64,000 bases of DNA from Hyalella azteca (GCF_000764305.2 NW_025944007.1:20779-84778), one strand, 5' to 3'; shown: positions 45,701-53,263, counted from the stretch's first letter. Program-made: numbers and translations. Notes: generated from the sequence alone by a model not told the origin.

Positions 45701-48700
45701 GAGGTGCGTGTAGTACCATGACGGACCATGACGGTTGATGGAGGTGCGGGTAGTACCATGACGGGTGATGGAGGTGCGTGTAGTACCATGACGGTTGATG
45801 GAGGTGCGTGTAGTACCATGACGGCTGATGGAGGTGCGTGTAGTACCATGGCGGCTGATGGAGGTACGTGTATTACCAAGACGAATGATGGAGGTGCGTG
45901 TAGTACCATGACAGATGATAGAGGTGCGTGTAGTACCATGACAGATGATGGAGACGCGTGTAGTACCATGATGGATGATGGAGGTGCGTGTAGTACCATG
46001 ACGGATGATGGAGGTGCGTGTAGTACCATGACGGGTGATGGAGGTGCGTGTAGTACCATGACGGGTGATGGAGGTGCGTGTATAATACCGACGCTCACTA
46101 TGCACTAAACCGCACTCCAAACGCCCTACTTCATACCGCTTGTAATAAATCTCTCTTCCGTGGGGCGGAAAAATCTCTCGTGAGACGAATCTCTCTTTAA
46201 TGGCGTGGAATAATCTCGTGTGTGACGAATCTCTCTTTAATGGCGTGGAAAAATCTCTTGTGAGACGAATCTCTCTTTAATGGCGTGGAAAAATCTCTTG
46301 TGAGACGAATCTCTCTTTATGAAAAATCTCCTGTGAGACGAATCTCTCTTTAATGGCGTGGAAAAATCTCTTGTGAGACAAATCTCTCTTTAATGGCGTG
46401 GAAAAATCTCTTGTGAGACGATTCTCTCTTTAATGGCGTGGAAAAATCTCTTGTGAGACGATTCTCTCTTTAATGATGTAGAATAATCTATTGTGGGACG
46501 AATATCTTCTTCGTGGGTGGACTGATCTCGTTGCGATGGATAGACGTGAAGTTTGCCTCGACTGACTTCCATGAGGTTGTTAAATTCCATGGCGCACCTG
46601 AGCAAAACTGAAGTATAGCTGTAATATGAAGACGCCTTAATATTGGAGAAGGAAATTGAAGCTTATCACTAATGCAAAGACGCGTCCATGAGAAAGAATT
46701 GTTGAACAGGAAGTAGAATGGATGGGTGAATGAGGTTATATAACTTGAGATTAAATGGACTCGGTAATTTCGCTAAATGAGAGTAATAAATACTGCTGAC
46801 CGTGTGTAGGTTTGAGTGCGCACAATGTTTACAATGCAGTGCTGCTAGAATTAAGTATAATGAAAATTTGCTAAGATAGTTTTGTTACGTTTGAATCATG
46901 ATATTCATTGAAATTTTTATTGTGCCAATTGCCTCTTAATATACAGTATTAATAATTAATCATCTTCTAGGCTCTGCCGTCGGACTGCTGACTCAAAGAG
47001 CCCCAGCTATCCCCAGCATGTCCAAGGTGAGGATGTTTTCAATGCTATTCCTATCTGTAGTCACAGGATTAACGCTATTCCTACCTGCAGATGCGGGATC
47101 AACGCAATTCCTACCTGCAGGTAACATATTTTCAGACGTCGCATTTTAGGTCGAAGAAAATGCCGGGCAGGCCCCATGTATAGTGTATACCGTTAACTGA
47201 TCTGTATAGTTCGAGCAGGCTCCATGCATACGGTTGTTATTCATCAACTCTCACCGAAATGTCAAATTTCGACATGTGCAAATGAAGGGAATGAGATATG
47301 TGGGATGAACTCGTGTGCCGAACTGGGGATAAATTGACACGTCGCGACAGTGGGGATTAATAGGAAGGCCGCGATAAATGTTTCACTGGCAGAGGGATAA
47401 ATTAATACGTCACGGCAATGGGGATAGATAAATGTTTCACGGCGAAGGATTTATTAGTACTTCTCGGTAGTGGGGATAAACTAAGCTAGCAGATAACCAC
47501 GCATCGCAGTGGATGCTGGCCGATCACTTGCTGTATCGCGGGCCTCGTGCCTTAGACTTCTCCGGAAAATTTCATTTTATTAAATTTCAGTTACAACGCG
47601 GGTAAGTACTTTCATAATTTCTTAATAAACTCATCGACTCGCAAGAAATTTAATCAACTTGAAAATAAGATAAAAAAATGTCTATTTCATGCCGAAGTTA
47701 TTAATATCATGGACATGTATGCACAGACTGACGTAGATCGCACGTTCAAGTACGTCAGCGTACCAAAAGGATCCAAGAAGCTAACGTTGACGTACCGTCC
47801 TGTTGACGTGGCCTCTGTCATCGTCACTGCGGCGGCAACAACGGATCTCATCCCTGCGTTCTACCGAGCTGACGTAGACAGCATTTACCCCTCCCTGCAA
47901 CCTCTCCCCCAACCCCCCAGCGCTGGTTAGTAGACTGGGAACGTGTTAGCCAAGTTGGTGACTGGATTTATGTTATGAGTCTTTGAAGATAATAGTCAAG
48001 TCAAGTGTCGTTAGAAACGGGGAATTAAAACTAAATTTTAATGACATCGGCATGTACGCAGTTGTGAACAGAACTTTAAATAAACCAGGAATACATTTTA
48101 CAATAATAAAACTGCTCACATGACTCAAGGTATGGACCAATTTCTTGGCGTGACTGTGACTGCCGTCGACACGTCCAGTCAACGGCACGTGGTCTCCGTA
48201 GACTTGGCGCCGCTCAGAAGCCCAGACTCCGCCCACGCCCTACTGCTGCCAACGATGTCACCCAGACTTAACACTTACGTCAGACTCGACGACTCTAGTG
48301 CGCTTCCTCGGTCGCCATTTAGCGTCATCTACAGAGCACAGGATTCTGACGGTGAGGCATCAAATTGTGACAAAAAGCTGTTACTAAAATAAAGTTGAGA
48401 AATGTTATAAGCAGTAGTTTGTTAGAAGTTGACACGTGGCATCAGTAATGTTGAACCATTGAGGGAATATAGTCAAAATAATTTTTGAGTTTTTTTTTGC
48501 ATAAATGTCTTTAAAAACGAATTAAGCGTAGGTATTTAAAAACTAATTTATTGAATTAATATGTGTTCCATTGTATTCATGCTCAAAAACAATCAATTTA
48601 ACAAATGTAATAATAAAAACCTCCTGAATAAAACAAATAAACCCTCCTGTCTTGCTGATCACTTATCTACACGATGAGTAAATTTTCGTAGACCACATAT

Positions 48701-51700
48701 ACTAACAAAGCAATCCAGACAGCACATTCGATAATTCAGAAACCATTTAATAAATATTCTGCCCTGGTAGATCGTTTCGTTACCTCAAAGTAATTATTCA
48801 GCTCGAATAGGTCGTTCAGGTACCAAAGAGTAATCATTCTGCCGAGCACATATTTCATTTACAAAAGAATAATAACTATGCTAAAGCAGGTCGTTCTGTT
48901 GCCACGTAGTAATTATTTCTCTCGTTTAGGTCGTGAACTGGTATGAACTGGTACGCGTGAGTCAGCAACTTCAGTTGCTATGCGGGTCTCGCCTTAGCCT
49001 GAGCAGCGGTCATGAGGTGGGGGGGAGGCGGGGCACCAGACTTGCGGTTCCCTTCAGCCTCACCAACACCGCTGACGCTGAAGAGACTTTTGTCCTCACC
49101 GCTTCAGACGCCCTGGGATTCCCTGTTGCCTTACCTCGTAGAAGGTAATTCGAAAATATTTTCATTAACCAAATTGAGTAATTTTTATATTTATAATGAA
49201 GCAATAAAGCAAAAAATGCACAAATATTTGGTAAGATTCTTCTTGGACTTTTTCATGTTACCTCCAAATGAAGTGGATACTTGTTAGAGTGCAAACATTA
49301 ATCTGTAGTTCAATTATGATTAAAATGAGGTTAAAAGTTTTTAGGATAATTATACTTGGTTACAACTCCAGAATTTGATGAAGAATAATCCCAAAATCGG
49401 TGAGACGCACATAACGTCGATTTTCTTTCTTGCAGCGTGCGAGTGAAGGGGAAGGAGACGGCTGGTTTGGTGCTCTACGTTTACATACCATTAAGGGTGA
49501 TCGCCTTCCAGCAATTTGGAAAAGTTTCGGTTCTTGGAGCTGATGTTTATGACTTCGGGAACATCAAACCGATTACAAACTCTCTTGTGCTCACAGCGAC
49601 GTCTGCCAAGGGACAGTCTAGCAGCGTCGTGGCTCACGTGATTGCAACCAGCGACGTAAGAGACGAAGAAGACCTCGACGTCCTTGAGAACGTGACGCAC
49701 ATAAAAGCTGGACGAGTCGTAATACTCGACGACTCCGTTTCTTCCTTGACACAAGGTCGACTTATCCGACGACAGACGGACGAACAAAGTCACAACATTA
49801 GGAAAAGTCGACGAAGAGTCCATAAGCGTCATGCGAGGCGCGGCCGTGACACGGCGACAAGGTCACCAGAAGGAGTAGAAATTCCCCTAGATTACTTTGG
49901 ACAAGGCGCACAAATTTCAAGTATTGACTCGGCGATAAAGCAGCAAGAAGATGACTCAAAGGAAACCCACGAACTGCTCGACCTTAAAAACTCTCCTTCT
50001 TACCAGATATTGGGAGTGTCTTATGGTCAAAACGATCCTTTACCCATCTTCTTCGTTACTAACCAGCATGTTTCCAAAACCAGGTGGGCCATATTTTTCA
50101 AACATTAGCCTATTCTTTCACAACCTATATTAGAATATAATTTCAACTTGATTTCAGTAAAATATCTACTAACTGCGTTGTAAATTTCCATTTCCTCTCG
50201 TTTTCATTTTGTATAAAGATAAAACATGGAGTTTCCCGAAAGCATTAACAAAATTTGTTTTATCAATTCATAAATCACCAAACATTGTTTCCCATTAACT
50301 CAAATGATTTTGTGTCTAACGCTGATTGCTTGCTTTACTAACTCCACCCAGAATGAAGCGATATGTTGATACTAACCTTTGGACCCACCGGACTAACCCT
50401 GACTCCTACCAACCCGAGGGCTGGCGCCCACCCATCACGGAGGGCTTCTATGGAGCAGCTGCTAGAGTAGGAGACGAAGCGACTTATTTAGAGACTATGC
50501 AATAGATTGTATATGATAAATTATGTTCCAGGTCTCTTCTATGTTCTTTCTCATCTTTTTCAACGTTGTCCGTCAACAACAATGAAACTAAATTACAGAA
50601 AACAATTGACTACATTGGAGTCTATTTTAGCCCTTTGTCAGCTGAAGATAACCAGGTCGCTTAAGAATCAATATCGTTCATGATTTCAACGCTGTTGGAA
50701 CAAAAGGCTATAAAACAACCTTCCTCAAATGGTTAACACATGCTTATTCTTTTGGTCCAGATGGCGGACACGACTCCACCCACAATTCAGACTACGAACT
50801 ACGTACCCTGTGGAGATAATGTCCAGAGCAACACATGCGCGCAGAGCCGCTGGAGCGCTAACGTTGTCATCACAGACTCTGGCATTGGTTGGTTTTGACG
50901 ATTTGCTTTTGTTTGTACTGAAGAACAGATCTTTAAGTTTGTTTGTACTGAACAACAGATCTTTAAGTAATTATGCGAACAGTTCAAGGCATCAGGCATG
51001 AGAAATTTAGGACGGCAAAATTTGTTAATAGCAGTCGAACGATGCCTCCACACTGTCAAGTAGGTAATTTTTGGTCCGTCCAACCGGCCTTTTGAAGCAT
51101 TGGCTAGAACCCTTGCTTTCTAAATATCAACCAAACAACGTTGGGCGTGACTTTTACCATGCCAAAGGCCTCTACCAACTGCCCACTGCTTCTTTGGATT
51201 ATATCAAATTTACTCATTAAATCTAAGCATCGTCTACTACTGTGTGTTTGCTTGTGAAATATTTATGATCAAATCGAAGTTCCTTTGTCATTTACTAGAT
51301 GCTAACATCATAAACCTAACAATTAATGATGCCAGCATGTTAACATGTTGAATAATGTTATCATATAAACAATCACAATTTTCCTCGGCCAGGCCTACAA
51401 ACCGTGACTACCACTCCTCCGACCAACGTCCCCTACTTCAAGCCCATGACTCCGCAAGTGACCCTGCAATACGCAGCCTCCTGCTGTGACCCCCTGCTTA
51501 TGGTCTACGCCACGGACGCGCAAGGCAACACTGCTCAGCAGGCCATCGGAAAATCGGGTGAGAAACTGAAGTATGTTAAAAATAGGTAAGTAAGGATCAA
51601 AAATGCTAGTGGGGGAAAGGGACCAGTTGGTTTAAAAAGATATGCGTCAACTGAATGGATGTGCGAGTGGTCTCGTTGATAATTTCAGCTGATATTAAAG

Positions 51701-51920
51701 TTAAAGTCATTTTTAAATCACGCAGATACGAAAATTAGTAACGTGATACGCAATTACAGGTACTACTGTTCTGGGAGCCGGCGCCATTACGGGTATCGTG
51801 ATTGGGGTGATCGTGCTGCTGGCGATCATCATTGTCGTGGCGCTGCTGCTCGTCAGGCGGTCGCGCTCTAAGCAAGATGTGGAACTCAGGTCACAGAGAG
51901 TCAGGACCACAGAGCACTAG
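33546..51920 (+). CDS. VWA7-like membrane protein, 20 exons (complete gene span)
   Basis: Exons: 33546-33743, 35260-35423, 36641-36840, 39400-39479, 40309-40402, 40930-41063, 41465-41681, 42147-42238, 42661-42813, 44271-44633, 45514-45643, 46971-47026, 47727-47925, 48130-48351, 48930-49144, 49436-50083, 50352-50466, 50761-50887, 51393-51557, 51760-51920. Every junction has GT-AG ends and matching phase, except that exon 15 carries a 10-bp duplication. With that corrected the total is 1240 codons plus TAG. The order of blocks follows human VWA7: signal peptide, QDFYSHSNWVELG motif, GKC / GGI-x-KD / SPH-LH block, VWA domain, beta-rich region, Ig-like region. A C-terminal transmembrane helix is added. 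The protein is probably displayed at the cell surface. The starts of exons 5, 11 and 13 and the end of exon 17 are less certain than the others. Confidence 0.85.
33744..35259 (+). other. Intron 1: telomere-like repeat and LINE fragment
   Basis: It starts at the splice donor with a CCCTGACCCTTATATTGA-type tandem array (33750-33995), then GGACTAGTCTCTGTCTC-type repeats (34170-34275). A LINE endonuclease fragment follows on the minus strand, then a CCCCTGCACGTTGTACTCAA-type array (34920-35045). Confidence 0.75.
34300..34822 (-). mobile_element. LINE endonuclease fragment in intron 1
   Basis: On the minus strand the frame reads WTSPDGFEVNDLDRSQAA, KFAAEHLL, HNILDLFFTNNERMVVDV and SDHCLVRVDT. This is the C-terminal half of an apurinic endonuclease domain of a CR1/Jockey-like LINE (ILDL-x-FTN and the catalytic SDH). 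The following linker (IRNKLAEIDFRLEFRDKYAE) fits the segment before the RT. Stops interrupt it and no RT follows. Confidence 0.7.
35260..35423 (+). CDS. VWA7-like exon 2
   Basis: Acceptor CTGCCCTCAG|GAG, phase 0, encoding SASYVHRRGMTLTEAYQAYS and QDITDAATATHEGDM. It corresponds to the family segment preceding the DFY-x-HSNW block. Donor CCCAT|GTGAGA, phase 2. The donor and exon end are part of the first unit of a 79-bp tandem repeat that continues into the intron. Confidence 0.75.
35380..35690. repeat. 79-bp tandem repeat spanning exon 2 end and splice donor
   Basis: Four units with core GGGGCCACACCCATGTGAGA. GT of the donor context recurs at 35424, 35503, 35582 and 35665. Confidence 0.85.
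36140..36335. repeat. 31-bp minisatellite (ACCCATCAAACACTGCATCA)
   Basis: Six to seven units in intron 2, followed at 36400-36640 by a long pyrimidine-rich CACCCCCTCACC stretch that forms the polypyrimidine tract of exon 3. Confidence 0.9.
36641..36840 (+). CDS. VWA7-like exon 3: family signature
   Basis: Acceptor CCCCCCACCAG|GTAC. It encodes YNFNNEQFLAAQAVLEARW, then LLGTSLAALQDFYAHSNWVE and LGRSSILEDLG. QDFYAHSNWVELG is the hallmark of VWA7 and related proteins. Starts phase 2, ends phase 1 (CTGG|GTCAGT). Confidence 0.9.
36925..39300. repeat. 58-bp satellite array in intron 3
   Basis: About 40 head-to-tail units (GTAGTCTGGGCATCACACTG and GTAGTCTGGGCATCATACAC halves). Only the first and last two units differ; the inner copies appear identical. 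The 58-bp unit is itself two related halves of about 29 bp. It occupies most of the 2.56-kb intron and starts about 85 bp after the splice donor. Confidence 0.95.
39400..39479 (+). CDS. VWA7-like exon 4
   Basis: Acceptor TTATTCCCCAG|GG, encoding GLPGGKLPEVARPEDEACVS plus CPQEKTS. The C-x2-C pair matches the family's DPTCSDC segment. Donor CCTCG|GTGAGT, phase 0. Confidence 0.8.
39655..40080. repeat. 26-bp minisatellite with higher-order blocks (CTGCAGGGTTGTCCACCAGA)
   Basis: About 16 units in intron 4. TTATTACTG, TTGATG and TTAATG variants recur in the same order, a higher-order repeat of about 4 units. A second array of TGATGACCCACTCA (14 bp) follows at 40150-40306 and abuts the acceptor of exon 5. 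Confidence 0.9.
40309..40402 (+). CDS. VWA7-like exon 5
   Basis: Encodes AGCTTRLADSLLTAGLLTSD and YVAATGLTPLT, matching the family pattern C-x-NWL-x-LTSGY. The acceptor GATGACAG comes from the adjoining TGATGACCC repeat and has a poor pyrimidine tract. Donor ACAG|GTGTGT, phase 1. Confidence 0.7.
40565..40905 (+). mobile_element. Dimeric tRNA-derived SINE in intron 5
   Basis: An RNA polymerase III A box (TGGCCCAGTGG, 40575-40585) and B box (GGTTTGATCCC, 40625-40635) mark a tRNA-like head. A second, weaker tRNA-like unit follows (GGCCGGGCGGTTAAGC at 40673; GAGTTCGAGACC at 40716-40727). The 3' part (40757-40785, AAGAATCGGCAACAAGCC) matches the 3' tail of the CR1-like LINE at 12493-12520. It ends in a TATTATTAT tail of about 100 bp. 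It ends only about 25 bp before the acceptor of exon 6. Confidence 0.8.
40930..41063 (+). CDS. VWA7-like exon 6
   Basis: Encodes GKCVLPPRQDGGDARVAGGI, then GKDLPSACFSPRPDLHDRAA and QLAAQ. It matches the family run GKCSHGG, RGGINKD and FSPHH-LH-x-QAA. Acceptor GTCTGGCAG|GC, donor GCGCAG|GTCGCC, phase 0. Confidence 0.85.
41465..41681 (+). CDS. VWA7-like exon 7: start of VWA domain
   Basis: Encodes ATTHYLTVLRHAVGNDLFSQ, LMATTPRPALAIVADGRADY, TQVVLNILQSGQWTR and EPEEYILVTYSET. This aligns with the first strand and MIDAS loop of VWA7 (FSRLLDI, SFVLDTTGSM, EPVHYVLVPF). The MIDAS D-x-T-x-S is replaced by DGRAD, so the metal-binding Ser/Thr residues are missing. The donor ACAC|GTGAGT is contained in the first unit of a 36-bp repeat. 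Ends phase 1. Confidence 0.85.
41660..41952. repeat. 36-bp minisatellite carrying the exon 7 end and splice donor
   Basis: Eight units (TTGTGACCTACTCCGAGACA then CGTGAGTCATACCTCC). GTGAGT occurs at 41682, 41718, 41754, 41790, 41826, 41862, 41898 and 41934. The frame stays open through all units. Confidence 0.95.
42147..42238 (+). CDS. VWA7-like exon 8
   Basis: Acceptor ATTAATGTTGCAG|TG joins phase 1 to give LRGGGVLRSTSRGALVEALK and TAALDPSPALR. It matches the family block where GPV-x-T-x-DP-x-F-x-LN is followed by GGGDEPE; the acidic GGD motif is absent here. Donor AGG|GTGGGT, phase 0. Confidence 0.75.
42661..42813 (+). CDS. VWA7-like exon 9
   Basis: Encodes DPLSALHMAAHAAPPDAEVF, MLTSDASLGATTTGG and LHTQELLLRKRIK, matching CLSAL-x-LAL, DIFVFTDAS and SLTQERRC of VWA7. 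Acceptor CCTCCCCCAG, donor ATCAAG|GTGGGC, phase 0 at both sides. Confidence 0.9.
42814..44270 (+). other. Intron 9, AT-rich
   Basis: Diverged short repeats of the type GAAGACTTAT / CATGAGAACTTTAAGGATCA occur at 43180-43530. Nothing else recognised. Acceptor CTTCTTTGTCTAG. Confidence 0.5.
44271..44633 (+). CDS. VWA7-like exon 10: end of VWA domain
   Basis: 121 codons, starting VTPLMVGQIAQRVPRAAVAL and including QVLATLSLVTGSHIIDVPYE, TLKEVSTNSDYNRYYGNSYT and VVLALFNQG. It matches VWA7 YKAVALASGGEVIFTKDQHI. Clean phase 0 at both ends (donor GGG|GTGAGT). Confidence 0.9.
44634..45513 (+). other. Intron 10
   Basis: No repeat array and no exon recognised; AT-rich. The frame at 45126-45353 has no coding signature. 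Confidence 0.5.
45514..45643 (+). CDS. VWA7-like exon 11
   Basis: Encodes VLLHRDIAVSTSKTISIPLD, NSISGCNIALYGAFV and SATMTADG. It matches the beta-sandwich start of VWA7 (PGQPLVFSVD, ITVRIHGD, NPAG). The acceptor is taken as CTGAGCAG|GTG; an alternative three bases earlier is equally in phase. Donor GGAG|GTGCGT, phase 1, lies inside the first unit of a 30-bp repeat. Confidence 0.8.
45622..46090. repeat. 30-bp minisatellite carrying the exon 11 end and splice donor
   Basis: About 15 units (TAGTACCATGACGGCTGATG plus GAGGTGCGTG) with one irregular junction at 45716-45735. Confidence 0.95.
46145..46500. repeat. 40-bp minisatellite (AATCTCTCTTTAATGGCGTG)
   Basis: Eight to nine units in intron 11, separate from the 30-bp array. 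Confidence 0.9.
46971..47026 (+). CDS. VWA7-like exon 12
   Basis: 56 nt encoding GSAVGLLTQRAPAIPSMSK. Acceptor CATCTTCTAG|GC, donor TCCAAG|GTGAGG. Phases 1 in and 0 out match the neighbours. Downstream, TTCCTACCTGCAG-type short repeats begin within 25 bp of the donor. Confidence 0.75.
47727..47925 (+). CDS. VWA7-like exon 13
   Basis: Encodes TDVDRTFKYVSVPKGSKKLT, SVIVTAAATTDLIPAFYRAD and SIYPSLQPLPQPPSAG. The pattern DFLFHFG-x-HPGLYPLTQPVAG of human VWA7 is recognisable in DLIPAFY...YPSLQPLPQPPSAG. The acceptor TATGCACAG is weak; the exon might start further upstream. Donor GCTG|GTTAGT, phase 1. Confidence 0.75.
48130..48351 (+). CDS. VWA7-like exon 14
   Basis: Encodes GMDQFLGVTVTAVDTSSQRH, VVSVDLAPLRSPDSAHALLL, PTMSPRLNTYVRLDD and FSVIYRAQDSD. 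It matches VWA7 LLVEVTGLGS through LIGQDAAG. Acceptor ATGACTCAAG|GT, donor GACG|GTGAGG, phase 1. Confidence 0.85.
48930..49144 (+). CDS. VWA7-like exon 15, frameshifted by a 10-bp duplication
   Basis: The acceptor CTCTCGTTTAG|GT continues phase 1 as GRELV, and then a second copy of TGAACTGGTA puts TGA in frame. With one copy the reading would be G-R-E-L-V-R-V-S-Q-Q, agreeing with VWA7 GRRLHRAAPQ, and the rest (RLAVPFSLTNTADAEETFVL, TASDALGFPVAL) follows in the correct frame to donor AGAAG|GTAATT (phase 2), which matches exon 16. As assembled, the exon would truncate the protein after the fifth residue it encodes. Confidence 0.8.
49436..50083 (+). CDS. VWA7-like exon 16: Ig-like region with basic cluster
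   Basis: Acceptor TTTCTTTCTTGCAG|C restores SVRVKGKETAGLVLYVYIPL. The Ig-like strand VVAHVIAT ends at about 49655. A family-atypical insert follows, with NVT sequon (49689-49697), RLIRRQTD and a strongly basic run KSRRRVHKRHARRGRD (49805-49855) that contains proprotein-convertase-like R-x-x-R sites. Donor ACCAG|GTGGGC, phase 2. Confidence 0.85.
50352..50466 (+). CDS. VWA7-like exon 17
   Basis: Acceptor CTCCACCCAG|A, encoding RMKRYVDTNLWTHRTNPDSY, QPEGWRPPITEGFYG and AAAR. The donor AGA|GTAGGA is chosen because it is in phase with exon 18; without it the frame reaches TAG at 50503-50505, which would give a secreted form without the membrane anchor. Confidence 0.65.
50761..50887 (+). CDS. VWA7-like exon 18
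   Basis: Acceptor TCTTTTGGTCCAG, encoding MADTTPPTIQTTNYVPCGDN, VQSNTCAQSRWSANVV and ITDSGIG. Paired cysteines and W-S-x-x-V point to an Ig/HYR-like membrane-proximal domain. Donor ATTG|GTTGGT, phase 1. Confidence 0.8.
51393..51557 (+). CDS. VWA7-like exon 19
   Basis: Acceptor TTTTCCTCGGCCAG|GC, encoding LQTVTTTPPTNVPYFKPMTP, QVTLQYAASCCDPLL and MVYATDAQGNTAQQAIGKSG. SCC-x-P...A-x-D-x-x-GN is the second half of the Ig/HYR-like domain. Donor TCGG|GTGAGA, phase 1. Confidence 0.85.
51760..51920 (+). CDS. VWA7-like exon 20: transmembrane helix and TAG stop
   Basis: Acceptor CGCAATTACAG|GT, encoding TTVLGAGAITGIVIGVIVLL, AIIIVVALLLV and the stop-transfer RRSRSK, then QDVELRSQRVRTTEH and TAG (51918-51920). 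This is a clear single-pass type I anchor with a 21-residue cytoplasmic tail. Confidence 0.85.
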
Positions 51921-53021
51921 GAACTCGCGGACTCCCAAGTTACGGTGAACAGCCAGCCTTCACAGAAGCCAGACCACAACAAAACCCCGAATAAAAAAAC
52001 CCAAGACACTCGAAATAAAGTATCACGCAATAAATACATTGACGAAGGTCTGAAGTTACCTGATGCCGACGAACAGCGCCTAGATCTTTGTGACACCAAA
52101 GTAAATAATTTTCAAACAGAACAAAGTGAGATTGATGAAGAATTTCCAGAACCGCCGGATTTTTCAATCTTGGAGTTTGCAGCTGACCAGCCCCTAAAAG
52201 TTCCAACTCGAACTGCTCCCGGACCAAGTTCAAGAGTCGCTTCGTTGGACTTTTCATCATCCACTGATTTAAGGTCAGGAAGTATCATGACCGATGATGC
52301 GGTGGATGGCTTCCTTACTATGAGCCAGGAACACATTGAGAAGTACGAAGCTTTATTTCATCGCTTAGCATCAAGTGATTCATCTTCTAGCAGCGAAAAT
52401 TATACATCCGGAACAGCTATAAGAGGAATGCCGGGAGATCTTACGAATGCTTCTCATACCTCAAACCCTAAATCCAAATACCCGGCGTCATCTAGTTTTG
52501 TAGGCGGCAGTGATTTGGGAGTCCACGGAGACGCAATAGATATAAGGGAAAGTAATTTAAAGAGTAATAATTATAAGGAATATTATGATAAGTTACCAAG
52601 TGATGTTAGTGATGCATCTTTCAAGACTTACACACTTACTGAAGGTAATTTGTCGCACCTTGAGAGCGTCGTGGGATCTTACGATGGATCTCAAAACGAA
52701 CCTCATACACCATCTTTTCTTTCAAAAACACAACTTCGTGACCAAGTGATCGTTAAGCGCCTGCGCGACATTGACCCTAAACACAAAAATCTTGAGAACT
52801 ACAGGCTTGACGCACCGAGCTCCGTGCAGGATGAAAGTCATGGAGTGTCAGATCAGATCTCTTCGGTGAGATCCTCTACCGCGGACAGCTGGAATGACGG
52901 AGAAAATCGAGAGTCATCAGTAATGCCCGGAGGCTCCACTCAGTCAATTCTGGTGGGGTACTGGAAAGTCAAGCAGAGGGGCATAAACGTTGACATAAAA
53001 AAGACATACACGTCGCCTTAG
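51921..53021 (+). CDS. In-frame 366-codon extension after the VWA7-like stop
   Basis: Directly after the TAG, the same frame stays open for 366 codons to a second TAG (53019-53021). The first ATG is more than 100 codons in, so it is not an independent gene with a normal start. The sequence looks like a cytoplasmic tail: hydrophilic, Ser/Asp/Glu-rich, with EEFPEPPDFSILEFAADQPL, SSDSSSSSENYTSG, KTQLRDQVIVKRLRDIDP and GGSTQSILVGYWKVKQRG. It would be translated by readthrough of UAG, or if a 63-nt segment (51890-51952, GTCACA...GAACAG) is spliced out, which removes the stop and keeps the frame. I cannot tell which; a recent nonsense mutation or sequence error is the third option. Confidence 0.65.
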   Translation, partial: ELADSQVTVNSQPSQKPDHNKTPNKKTQDTRNKVSRNKYIDEGLKLPDADEQRLDLCDTKVNNFQTEQSEIDEEFPEPPDFSILEFAADQPLKVPTRTAPGPSSRVASLDFSSSTDLRSGSIMTDDAVDGFLTMSQEHIEKYEALFHRLASSDSSSSSENYTSGTAIRGMPGDLTNASHTSNPKSKYPASSSFVGGSDLGVHGDAIDIRESNLKSNNYKEYYDKLPSDVSDASFKTYTLTEGNLSHLESVVGSYDGSQNEPHTPSFLSKTQLRDQVIVKRLRDIDPKHKNLENYRLDAPSSVQDESHGVSDQISSVRSSTADSWNDGENRESSVMPGGSTQSILVGYWKVKQRGINVDIKKTYTSP

Positions 53022-53257
53022 CTCGTAGACTCTGTAGGTATTTATTCTAATGTTTTACTCACGGAATGCACTGAAAGATGTAGTTTGTTCTCTAATTTGT
53101 TGAGAGTTCTTGACTGCTAATTAAATGAACCAACTACTGTAGATTAATGTTCATTATAGCTTTGAATGTTTGCCTTTGAACCTGTCACTCGTAGAAACAA
53201 ATGATATTGACGCTACACTTGATCATCATATTCTAATTGATTGAATATGCTTTTATA

Positions 53258-53263
53258 AATAAA
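53258..53263 (+). terminator. Candidate polyadenylation signal of the VWA7-like gene
   Basis: AATAAA, 237 bp after the second TAG and the first such hexamer in this orientation after it in a plausible 3' UTR. Confidence 0.45.

Noticed and set aside
45557..46120. 187- and 171-codon minus-strand frames
   Set aside because: Antisense translation of the 30-bp repeat next to exon 11.
51890..51920. 31-nt intron removing the TAG (GTCACA to CACTAG)
   Set aside because: Too short and it would shift the frame; the 63-nt alternative is phase-neutral and was kept as a possibility.
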